DNA from: Candidatus Thorarchaeota archaeon
Lineage (GTDB): Archaea > Asgardarchaeota > Thorarchaeia > Thorarchaeales > Thorarchaeaceae
Length of the DNA stretch: 12,683 nt
Assembly: GCA_004524595.1 (NCBI GenBank)
Contig: SDOA01000115.1
Coordinates: 1-12,683, forward strand
Direction of reading: 5' to 3'
Part shown: one piece after another, positions 1 to 6,081 of the stretch
Numbering within the stretch: position 1 is the first letter of the stretch
How the letters are laid out: each line of letters begins with the position of its first letter
Translations under genes and position numbers: made by a program
The notes under the pieces: generated by a model
The model's database searches: none
Told to the model about the DNA's origin: nothing
The model's input: the letters and a program-made list of their open reading frames with translations, nothing else

Positions 1-14
1 ACTTGGTGAAATCT

Positions 15-49
15 AAAAAGAATATACGTGGGGAAACGTAAATTCCCAC
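15..49 (-). terminator. Hairpin terminator of the isoprenoid operon
   Basis: Read on the minus strand, a stem-loop lies just past the stop codon of the isopentenyl phosphate kinase. GTGGGGA (28-34) pairs with TTCCCAC (43-49), seven pairs including one G-U. It is followed on the minus strand by a short T-run (complement of 15-19). Archaeal termination usually needs only the T-rich tract, so the stem is an extra. The same design recurs after the peroxiredoxin and after the small gene at 5661. Confidence 0.6.
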
Positions 50-59
50 ACGATATTAG

Positions 60-878
60 TCATTCATTGACAATTTTAGTACACTGAACGTCTTGTTCCT
101 TTAATAAAGCTTTAAGATTCCCATACTTCATCATAGAGAGCAAGGTGGTCTCAAGACCTTCTTTAACAAGGTCTTTAATGAGTCCGATGGATGTAAGCTT
201 TCCTCTCATTGCACCACTCGCATCAACATCACCTACTTGTTTCAGATCATTGATGACAGAGTCAAGGGTGTTGATGTTAATCTCTTTCAGAAGTCTAGCG
301 CTTGGATTCTTCTTCGGATTATCGTCATAGATACCAGCTTCATCCATAGCGAAGATTAGACGTTTTGCCCCTAGCTTCCGAGCAAGAGTGATAGCAAGTT
401 CGTCACCACTACCCACGCTAAAACCCATAGCTGTATCATACAGCAGGTCTCCACCAAGAATTGGAATCATCCCCATGGTCATCCAACCCTGAAGTGGTTC
501 GAAGGAGGTACTTACAATCCGCATCTTTTGAGCCACAACCATCGATGAGGGATGTAGGAGGTTTACAGGTAACCCAGCCTCTTGGAACTCCTTGGTGATC
601 ATTAGCCGAAATTCGTTAACGATACCTTGTGTCTTTGAGAGGGGGATGAATTGCTCAGGACCAGTGAACCCCTTATACAGCTTGTATTCAAGCACTGGGG
701 GATGCCCAAAAGAGCCGACTCCATGTACAATGATTAAGGACTCAATAAGTCCCTCATCAAGACACTCTCTAAGTTCTTTGGCTGTAGAAGCAATTATAGA
801 CTTTCTCGCCTCATACGGCTTAGACTTGTCTGTGAGAAGAGACCCACCTAACTTGATCACTGTGAGTTCTTTCTCCAT
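60..878 (-). CDS. ipk: Isopentenyl phosphate kinase
   Basis: This 272-residue amino-acid-kinase-fold enzyme is predicted to phosphorylate isopentenyl phosphate to isopentenyl diphosphate with ATP, the last step of the alternative mevalonate pathway that feeds archaeal lipid synthesis. Visible marks are the N-terminal IKLGGSLLTDK (8-18), the HGVGSFGHP motif (52-60) whose second His (H59) is the family's substrate-phosphate-binding residue, GSGDELA (156-162), and DASGAMRGK (219-227), equivalent to the nucleotide-binding D-TGGM-K segment. Length is normal for the family. The start is supported by an AGGTGG ribosome-binding site (887-892) 8 nt upstream. The gene begins 19 bp after the stop of the polyprenol kinase, so the two form an operon. 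Family members differ in how well they accept longer prenyl phosphates, so the true substrate could be larger than isopentenyl phosphate. Confidence 0.93.
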   Translation of the reverse strand: MEKELTVIKLGGSLLTDKSKPYEARKSIIASTAKELRECLDEGLIESLIIVHGVGSFGHPPVLEYKLYKGFTGPEQFIPLSKTQGIVNEFRLMITKEFQEAGLPVNLLHPSSMVVAQKMRIVSTSFEPLQGWMTMGMIPILGGDLLYDTAMGFSVGSGDELAITLARKLGAKRLIFAMDEAGIYDDNPKKNPSARLLKEININTLDSVINDLKQVGDVDASGAMRGKLTSIGLIKDLVKEGLETTLLSMMKYGNLKALLKEQDVQCTKIVNE

Positions 879-897
879 TTATAGTACCACCTAGCTT

Positions 898-1686
898 CTA
901 GAGTGTTAATAATGCAAAAGGCCACCAAGCCGGAACTAGGTAAATGAAAAGAACAATCATAATGACTACAACGATTGGTACTGTCCAGTTGTCAAGGTTC
1001 TTCGGAGATAGTGCTTCAACAATGGTGACGACTATAGATATGACAAGAATCGGTATGAGTATAGCTACCAAATCGAATAAGAAAAGTGCAGCGAGGATGT
1101 AGCTGAATAAAAATGAACCTATGAACATTCCAATAGAGCCAGCTATCGTCTTCTCTGCACCACCAATACCAAATTTTCTGTCACCACCGTACTTACGTCC
1201 AATGACATCAGCCAATCCATCTCCACCTGCCAGACACCCAAGAATTACAAAGGCAGTAGGACTGATAATACTTGACCCGCCTGGAGAATAGAACCAGAGT
1301 ACTGTGACTATACAGATAATCAAAGCATAATAGAGTGTTCCTTTCAGTAGTTCGCTTGCTTCACCGGACCTTGACATTGACCCGACGAAGGCCTCATTCA
1401 CGACTTTACCTGTACCAATTCCTACAAAGAGCAACACAAACAGGATTGGTACTATCAGGGCAAGGTAGCGACTGAAAATAGAACCAGAATATAACCACCA
1501 TGTCACCAGAAAGACAGGAGCAGCAAAGATATGCACAATCTTTCGTGTCACATCAGAAGAGAGCTTTCCACTCTTCTGAATTGCACCATTAATTATAACA
1601 ACCAGCATGACTGCAACAATGGATATTATCATTGCAATGATGTCCCAGACTAGTTCAAGACCAGTTCCTAACGGATTAAAGACCAT
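898..1686 (-). CDS. Phytol/dolichol-type prenol kinase, integral membrane
   Basis: This is a 262-residue, very hydrophobic protein with about seven membrane segments. It carries the motifs of the phytol kinase (VTE5) / dolichol kinase (SEC59) / CTP-transferase superfamily: TRKIVHIF (47-54), SRSGEASELLKGTLYY (105-120), GDGLADVIGRKYG (155-167), KTIAGSIGMF (179-188) and VEALSPKNLDNWTVPI (223-238). By family it should transfer a phosphate, probably from CTP, to a membrane prenol or polyprenol. The exact alcohol cannot be read from sequence, and a phosphatidate cytidylyltransferase-like role is the main alternative. The start has a strong GGAGG ribosome-binding site (1696-1700) 9 nt upstream. It is the first gene of an operon with isopentenyl phosphate kinase, which argues that both act on isoprenoid phosphates. 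Confidence 0.85.
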   Translation of the reverse strand: MVFNPLGTGLELVWDIIAMIISIVAVMLVVIINGAIQKSGKLSSDVTRKIVHIFAAPVFLVTWWLYSGSIFSRYLALIVPILFVLLFVGIGTGKVVNEAFVGSMSRSGEASELLKGTLYYALIICIVTVLWFYSPGGSSIISPTAFVILGCLAGGDGLADVIGRKYGGDRKFGIGGAEKTIAGSIGMFIGSFLFSYILAALFLFDLVAILIPILVISIVVTIVEALSPKNLDNWTVPIVVVIMIVLFIYLVPAWWPFALLTL

Positions 1687-1717
1687 AATCTCTTTCCTCC
1701 AGAGATTGCTAATTCTC

Positions 1718-1744
1718 TATAGCTCTGATTGATTAACAGCTATA
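1718..1744 (-). promoter_or_regulatory. Probable promoter of the isoprenoid operon with inverted repeat
   Basis: TATAGCT (1718-1724) and AGCTATA (1738-1744) form a 7-bp inverted repeat with a 13-nt spacer. On the minus strand the distal arm reads CTTATAGC, a TATA-like element; transcription would then start near 1718, leaving a leader of about 30 nt before the GGAGG and ATG. No start-site data are available, so the TATA assignment is inference. Confidence 0.4.
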
Positions 1745-1760
1745 AGTTTGTTAAGGTACG

Positions 1761-1782
1761 ATTTAGAACACGTGTTCTAAAT
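1761..1782. promoter_or_regulatory. Perfect 22-bp palindrome, candidate operator
   Basis: Positions 1761-1782 are a perfect, uninterrupted 22-bp palindrome. The left half reads ATTTAGAACAC and the right half is its exact reverse complement. It lies about 75 bp upstream of the polyprenol kinase start, just beyond the presumed TATA element, and downstream of the peroxiredoxin terminator. It has no T-run of its own and the peroxiredoxin already has a terminator, so a dimeric-regulator binding site fits better than termination. The cognate regulator is not identifiable here. Confidence 0.55.
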
Positions 1783-1812
1783 AGATTATCTGTAGTTATT
1801 GTAAAGAGTGCA

Positions 1813-1847
1813 CAAAAAGAAAGGATGTGGGAGCCTATGTCCCACAT
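1813..1847 (-). terminator. Hairpin terminator of the peroxiredoxin gene
   Basis: ATGTGGGA (1825-1832) and TCCCACAT (1840-1847) form a perfect 8-bp stem with a 7-nt loop, beginning 12 bp past the peroxiredoxin stop. On the minus strand the stem is followed by a T-rich tract (complement of 1813-1821). The structure is bacterial-looking, but its T-tract would also serve archaeal factor-independent termination. Confidence 0.65.
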
Positions 1848-1859
1848 AATTAGTTATAA

Positions 1860-2510
1860 TCAGAGCTTCTTCTTACAGAAGAACCAGTCAGTACAGTCGT
1901 ATCCTTCAGACATGCGTTTTTCAGCTGCTGCCGCAGTCTTTGGAGGAGGTACAATGACATCATCACCAGGTTGCCAGTTGGCTGGTGTCGCAACTCCATG
2001 CTTGTCAGAGGTCTGGAAAGCATCAATGACTCGAAGGAATTCAGCCATATTTCGGCCCGTACTTAATGGGTAGTAGACCAGAGCTCGTAACTTGAAGTTA
2101 GGATCTATGAAGAAGACTGCACGGACTGCAGCAGTTGCGCTCTGGGATGGATGGACCATTCCATATTTCGATGCGACATCCATGCTCAAATCCTCAATGA
2201 CTGGAAATGGTATCTCTTTCCCAAGCTTCTCCTTAATGGTTCGAAGCCATGAAATATGTGAATAGATGCTGTCGATACTCAGTCCAATGAGTTTGACACC
2301 TCTCTCCTTTAACTCAGGATAGATGTCTGCAAAGGCCATGAACTCAGTTGTACACACAGGGGTAAAATCAGCAGGATGTGAAAATAGTATTACCCAATGA
2401 CCCTTTGCCCACTCACTGAATTTGATTGGACCATCAGTAGTCACTGCCTCAAAGTCGGGGGCGTCTTCTCCAATAAGGAGCATTCTTCTTTCAGTTTTTG
2501 TTTCTTCCAT
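1860..2510 (-). CDS. Peroxiredoxin, archaeal Prx6-like thioredoxin peroxidase
   Basis: This 216-residue thiol peroxidase reduces H2O2 and organic peroxides in the cytoplasm. The peroxidatic cysteine is C53 in the PADFTPVCTTEF motif (46-57), with T50 and R130 completing the usual Thr-Cys-Arg triad. Two C-terminal cysteines, C206 and C212, sit six residues apart as in the Aeropyrum pernix enzyme, where they take part in disulfide resolution. The length fits the Prx6 branch with its C-terminal arm. The open frame runs upstream to 2654, but that extension is low-complexity and crosses the promoter. I place the start at 2510, which has a GGAG ribosome-binding site 10 nt upstream. The methionine at residue 10 is an alternative. 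It is divergent from a PerR-like regulator, with an operator-like repeat over its promoter, so peroxide-inducible expression is likely. Confidence 0.93.
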   Translation of the reverse strand: MEETKTERRMLLIGEDAPDFEAVTTDGPIKFSEWAKGHWVILFSHPADFTPVCTTEFMAFADIYPELKERGVKLIGLSIDSIYSHISWLRTIKEKLGKEIPFPVIEDLSMDVASKYGMVHPSQSATAAVRAVFFIDPNFKLRALVYYPLSTGRNMAEFLRVIDAFQTSDKHGVATPANWQPGDDVIVPPPKTAAAAEKRMSEGYDCTDWFFCKKKL

Positions 2511-2610
2511 TTCTTTACATCTCCATCGTTGGCAGTATGTAATCGATGTCCTTGGTAATGAATCTTTGAGTAAGGTATGTTTCAAGATCCCTCCCAAGGA
2601 TTTCTGATTT

Positions 2611-2683
2611 TTATCAATAATGATTATTATATAAGTCTTATTATTAATAAACAATTATTATCAACTAGAGATAGATTTATCAA
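2611..2683. promoter_or_regulatory. Shared divergent promoter with PerR/Fur-box-like operator
   Basis: AATAAT-G-ATTATT (2616-2628) is a perfect 6-1-6 inverted repeat, very close to the known PerR-box core ATAATnATTAT. It abuts a palindromic TATA-like element TTATATAA (2627-2634) that can serve the minus-strand peroxiredoxin, so binding would block TBP or polymerase. A second palindrome, TTATTAATAA (2641-2650), and a repeated ATTATTAT (2623-2630, 2654-2661) lie towards the regulator. The heptamer TTATCAA occurs three times (2611, 2658, 2677). The layout suggests control of both divergent genes by the regulator at 2710. Confidence 0.6.
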
Positions 2684-2709
2684 TGTTTCAGTGAGAGAGA
2701 GGGATTGCA

Positions 2710-3138
2710 ATGATATCATCAAGAGAAGAGATTGTTGAGATAATTCGAGGTAAAGGGTATCGAGCAACACCTCAGAGAATATTGGTCTATGAGGGGCTCT
2801 GGATGGCAGGGTCACACCCAAATGTCTCTGATATTCACAAGTACGTAAGTAAGATAGATCCATCGATTAGCCTTGCAACTGTATACAAGAACCTTGACCT
2901 TTTTTCAGAAATTGGTCTAGTACGAGAGATAGGATCTCGGGACCATTCAACACGCTACGACCCAGATGTAGACTTTCATATCAATCTAATATGCAATAGA
3001 TGTGGCAAGATAGAAGACCATGAGTGTGTATCTTTTGATGAGATTGTTCCCAATTTGAAACAGAATGCAGGATTTGAGGTACAGAGCCATCACTTCGAGG
3101 TAAGAGGTCTCTGTGCAGCCTGTAGGAACAAACAATAG
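2710..3138 (+). CDS. perR: Fur-family regulator, PerR type
   Basis: This 142-residue metal-dependent repressor has an N-terminal winged helix (recognition segment SLATVYKNLDLFSEIGLV, 54-71) and a C-terminal dimerisation domain. Two CxxC pairs (C95/C98 and C135/C138) form the structural zinc site. Compared with Bacillus subtilis PerR, the sensing-site ligands line up with a one-residue offset: H36, D84, H90 and D103 match H37, D85, H91 and D104, while N92 replaces H93. The two histidines oxidised in PerR (H37 and H91) are kept, and Asp at the D104 position is typical of PerR rather than Fur. It is divergent from the peroxiredoxin, which fits a peroxide-sensing role. An iron- or manganese-responding Fur remains possible. 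An AGAGAGAGGG purine tract lies 6 nt upstream of the ATG. Confidence 0.85.
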   Translation: MISSREEIVEIIRGKGYRATPQRILVYEGLWMAGSHPNVSDIHKYVSKIDPSISLATVYKNLDLFSEIGLVREIGSRDHSTRYDPDVDFHINLICNRCGKIEDHECVSFDEIVPNLKQNAGFEVQSHHFEVRGLCAACRNKQ

Positions 3139-3145
3139 CTGATAG

Positions 3146-3159
3146 AGTGTATCAACACT
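3146..3159. terminator. Short hairpin in the convergent gap
   Basis: AGTGT (3146-3150) and ACACT (3155-3159) form a 5-bp stem with a 4-nt ATCA loop, in the 19-bp gap between the convergent regulator and S-component genes. It could mark the 3' ends of both transcripts. It is short and has no clear T-run, so the call is weak. Confidence 0.25.
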
Positions 3160-3781
3160 ACAATATCCTGTTCTTAATGCATGGAATTGTAATTCTTGTG
3201 CTTGCCATGTGCCAGAAGCGAGCGAGAATTGGTGTGATTAGGATCACAGAGGGTATTCCAACAGTAAACATAGGTAGCAGAACAAATCCTAGTTCAAGTA
3301 GGACTGAATGATTGACTACAAAGAGTCCAAATACCACAGCAAATAATGCTGTGAAGATTAGACCAATAGCAGACAATATTGAGAGCTTTATGAGAGACCT
3401 TCCATTTGTAAAATCATATGATGCCATTCCTACAATCAGTCCAAGCACACCATAGGATAGAGCTGGAAGTGTCATGCTAACTATTGCATTGAAGAAGATA
3501 AAATCATACAAGGCAAGACCTAGATATCCAGAGAGGAATCCTGCCACAGGACCACGTATCGCTCCAACAACTGCAATGATTGCCAGAGCTGGAGAGAGAC
3601 CGAATTTGATGAGAGAGACCATAGTATACGGCATAGGTATTGAATACACCATTGCAAAAAGGAAAGCACCGATAATTCCATAGACTGTTGTGAGGAGTGC
3701 GCTCTTGGCATCCTCAGCTCGGAGTTTTTCTTTTAGATGCATCCCGGATTCACTGGTTTGTGCTTCGGAAATATCATTCAT
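3158..3781 (-). CDS. ECF-transporter S-component-like membrane protein
   Basis: This 207-residue protein has a charged N-terminal cytoplasmic stretch (1-27) followed by about six membrane segments. The segment GAIRGPVAGFLSGYLG (73-88), after an N-terminal hydrophobic hairpin, is the typical signature of substrate-capture S-components of energy-coupling-factor transporters (GA-x-GP-x-G-x(6)-G). These bind a small molecule, usually a vitamin or metal, and pair with a shared EcfT/EcfA module encoded elsewhere. The substrate is not evident. The start is supported by a GGAGGG ribosome-binding site embedded in the last codons of the upstream LinD-like gene, whose stop lies 2 bp before this ATG, so the two are almost certainly translationally coupled. 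A generic small membrane protein is the alternative. Confidence 0.65.
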   Translation of the reverse strand: MNDISEAQTSESGMHLKEKLRAEDAKSALLTTVYGIIGAFLFAMVYSIPMPYTMVSLIKFGLSPALAIIAVVGAIRGPVAGFLSGYLGLALYDFIFFNAIVSMTLPALSYGVLGLIVGMASYDFTNGRSLIKLSILSAIGLIFTALFAVVFGLFVVNHSVLLELGFVLLPMFTVGIPSVILITPILARFWHMASTRITIPCIKNRIL

Positions 3782-3783
3782 CT

Positions 3784-5424
3784 CTAATTTCCCTCCAAAA
3801 TAACCAGCTGGTATGTTCCTGGTTGTAATGTCAACGTATAATCTCCGCCCAAAGCAACCAGCTCTCCAAGTGATCTACTGTTAGAGTATGCTGTTGGAAC
3901 ATCGTTGAAATTACTAAATGTCAGCTCTGCAGTCTGGTCAACTCTAATGTTGAGAATGAATCCTGACTTCACAGGATCCCATCGAGCTTGATAGACCCAG
4001 ATATTATCATCATCAGCATTGCTGATAAAAGGATAATTCCAGAACTCTCCAGGACGAGCTTCTGCAAGGTCGCGCACTGAGACTGGTAATGTTGACCATA
4101 CTGAAAATCCTGAGAAAATAGGAGAGAGGAATGCATCGAAGGGAGAACCGTCATAGTACATCTGTCGTCCATCAGGAGACCATACTTTATTGAGCATACT
4201 TCCAAGGAGATTGAGTAGACGGTCTCGCGTAGTATAATCACCTCTCTGGTTTGCAAGGACCATTGTGAAGACAGTACCAAGAATTCCCATAATATCACCG
4301 AAAGAACTTGGTTGCTTGTATGAGCCTAGCATGTACATAATATCACCAGATAGTTCTCTGCCATAGAGATCAATGAAGAGCGGATATTTTGGAATGGTAA
4401 TATCAGGAATCGTGTATTCAAGAAAGGTCATGGCCCATGCAGTCCCGTATGAGGACAGACTAGGACCTCCTACATAGTGATCTGCGGCCGGTCCAGGTAT
4501 CTCTTGTGGAAGAAGCTCTGAGTTAGGCCCCCAACCAACAGGTTTCTGGACAAAGTATCCATTTGTATAGAGACCATACTCGTCGGTAATGTTTGCTTCA
4601 ATAAAGGCTAGTCCATAATCCCACATTCCTGTCCCCATATAATCAGTGTCGTACAGATTATCATAGAGTTCAGTCGTATAGATAGGGATACTATTACATT
4701 GAGCAAAGACCACATAGGGCTCACAGGGGATGAGACCTGTACCCCAGAGACCACCATCTTTAGGGTCTCCAAGACGATCCGTTGTCGTAGAATTCTTCCA
4801 ATCTTCAATATAGTATGTGAGTTCCTCTGTCATTGTGCCGAAATTGAAGTTTCTCTCATAGAGAGCCATCATCAATGCATAATGGCCGGTCCACATTATG
4901 TTTGCGGGGCCTCTGAAGCCCCCGGTATAGACATCGTCAGCATCGGGATGTGTTGCATTAGGATAGTAGTACTCAGTGAATCCAGGAATAGAAACCCACT
5001 CATAATATTCCATGGAATTATTTTCATACACATCTATCGTTGTGTTCATCCTCAGAATCTGAGTGTGTGCAAAGTCTTCATAGAATACTGATCTGTAGCC
5101 GGAGTTGACCTCAGTCACGCCAGCAAATACGTATGAGAGGAACGCAGTAATGTACTGAAGTGCCCAGAGATATTTCTCAGCATTCCAACCCTCCCATGTA
5201 TTATAGGCCTGTCCAGTCACAAGTTCATTAAAGTAGTTGATAATAGCAATTTGCTCATGAGTGAGAGAGGGATAATCTGCAAAGTTGAAGGTTGTACCAT
5301 TCACCGTCTGTATGCCTTTCAGAGGTGCAGAGCTCTGCAAATTACTAAAAGTCATTCCTCCAATGATTATGGTTATTACAAAAGCGGCAATTACGAACTT
5401 ATTCTGGTTGATTATCTGTGACAT
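3784..5424 (-). CDS. Exported linalool dehydratase-isomerase-like protein
   Basis: This 546-residue protein starts with a signal anchor (hydrophobic 10-25), so it is exported or membrane-tethered. The body (about 50-480) is rich in aromatic residues and Trp/Gly turns, like an alpha/alpha-barrel. It matches the LinD active-site pattern: NIMWTGH (175-181) gives M177 and H181, with the same 4-residue spacing as LinD Met125/His129. CEPYVVFAQC (234-243) gives C234, F240 and C243, with the spacing of LinD Cys171, Phe177 and Cys180. LinD numbers are from memory. The LinD Asp39/Tyr45/Tyr66 equivalents could not be placed with confidence. Unlike LinD (about 370 mature residues), it has an extra beta-rich tail (about 485-546). 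LinD interconverts myrcene, linalool and geraniol without cofactor; the substrate here is unknown. It is the first gene of an operon with the S-component-like gene. Confidence 0.7.
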   Translation of the reverse strand: MSQIINQNKFVIAAFVITIIIGGMTFSNLQSSAPLKGIQTVNGTTFNFADYPSLTHEQIAIINYFNELVTGQAYNTWEGWNAEKYLWALQYITAFLSYVFAGVTEVNSGYRSVFYEDFAHTQILRMNTTIDVYENNSMEYYEWVSIPGFTEYYYPNATHPDADDVYTGGFRGPANIMWTGHYALMMALYERNFNFGTMTEELTYYIEDWKNSTTTDRLGDPKDGGLWGTGLIPCEPYVVFAQCNSIPIYTTELYDNLYDTDYMGTGMWDYGLAFIEANITDEYGLYTNGYFVQKPVGWGPNSELLPQEIPGPAADHYVGGPSLSSYGTAWAMTFLEYTIPDITIPKYPLFIDLYGRELSGDIMYMLGSYKQPSSFGDIMGILGTVFTMVLANQRGDYTTRDRLLNLLGSMLNKVWSPDGRQMYYDGSPFDAFLSPIFSGFSVWSTLPVSVRDLAEARPGEFWNYPFISNADDDNIWVYQARWDPVKSGFILNIRVDQTAELTFSNFNDVPTAYSNSRSLGELVALGGDYTLTLQPGTYQLVILEGN

Positions 5425-5660
5425 TGAGGCTCACTTCACAAATGCTAGATCTATAGTAATCGTTGAAGAGTCTACTATCTGGTATTATGCGTGGCATAAA
5501 TAGTTTACATACTATAGAAAAAATACATTGGATGAGCCCTACTTATGGTTGCATTCAATACTATTATCTAACTTATACATAGGACGATTCTATAGTTCAA
5601 AGGTTTTTTAAGCAAGTTAGAGCCTGCTTTCTTCTTAACCCTATAATGGGGGGGTAAAGA
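5425..5660. promoter_or_regulatory. Divergent intergenic region with inverted repeat TTATGC-GTG-GCATAA
   Basis: This 236-bp AT-rich spacer separates the LinD-like gene (minus) from a small membrane-protein gene (plus). It holds a perfect 6-3-6 inverted repeat at 5485-5499 next to TATA-like sequence on the minus strand, a plausible operator for the LinD-like operon. A TTTTTTAA element near 5604 lies at a suitable distance to drive the plus-strand gene. The minus-strand ATG has only a weak GTGAG-type ribosome-binding site. Confidence 0.4.
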
Positions 5661-5888
5661 ATGAAAAAAGCGGTTGCATTATCTCACTTTATCGGTCAAT
5701 TGATATTGGGTATACTACAAATCGTCGCCGTATTTGGCTATGTAATGCTCTTCCAAGAATTATTTGGATCTATATTTACTGGTAGCACATATGTCGATAT
5801 GGTATATCTATCAACACTAGCATTTCTCGTGATTCACGGACTTTGGCGAATCATCGATAATTTCGTAGCCTGGCGAAATGCAGATTAG
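5661..5888 (+). CDS. Small two-helix membrane protein, unknown function
   Basis: This 75-residue protein is not recognised. It has two hydrophobic segments (about 8-31 and 47-61) joined by a short loop, and a basic and aromatic C-terminus (GLWRIIDNFVAWRNAD). The start follows a run of seven G (5648-5654), a non-standard but G-rich ribosome-binding site 6 nt before the ATG. The gene has its own promoter-like TTTTTTAA and is followed by a hairpin terminator, so it is a single-gene unit. Such short proteins often act as accessory subunits or stress peptides, but nothing here identifies a role. Confidence 0.65.
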   Translation: MKKAVALSHFIGQLILGILQIVAVFGYVMLFQELFGSIFTGSTYVDMVYLSTLAFLVIHGLWRIIDNFVAWRNAD

Positions 5889-5922
5889 TTACAGAGCGTG
5901 AGCAAGGGAATAAAACATGTCT

Positions 5923-5960
5923 AAATGGGGAGATCTTGAGATGATTCCCCATTTCTTTTC
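5923..5960 (+). terminator. Hairpin terminator after the 75-residue gene
   Basis: AAATGGGGA (5923-5931) and TCCCCATTT (5946-5954) form a perfect 9-bp stem. The 14-nt loop can fold again through ATCT/AGAT. A TCTTTTC tract follows. It resembles the terminators at 15-49 and 1813-1847. Confidence 0.65.
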
Positions 5961-6008
5961 ATTATTTGATTCCCTCAAATCCAATGCCTATCTGATGGGT
6001 TCATTATC

Positions 6009-6016
6009 TATATAAT
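6009..6016 (+). promoter_or_regulatory. TATA box of the tandem-GNAT gene
   Basis: TATATAAT lies in an AT-rich stretch after the preceding terminator. A start about 25-28 nt downstream (near 6039) would leave a leader of about 43 nt to the ATG at 6082, which is preceded by GGGGT, or about 16 nt to the ATG at 6055, which has no ribosome-binding site. Confidence 0.5.
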
Positions 6017-6081
6017 TGCATAGGTCGCTAATTACTAATTAAAAAACTCAAGTAATGTCTTGTTTATTGATTGGGGTTTAC

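Noticed and set aside
2511..2654. N-terminal extension of the peroxiredoxin frame
   Set aside because: It adds 48 residues without family similarity, runs through the TATA element and operator, and the GGAG-preceded ATG at 2510 gives the normal family length.
4699..5091. 130-codon frame on the plus strand inside the LinD-like gene
   Set aside because: It is an antisense shadow of a gene with clear active-site motifs; it has no start signal and its composition is not protein-like.
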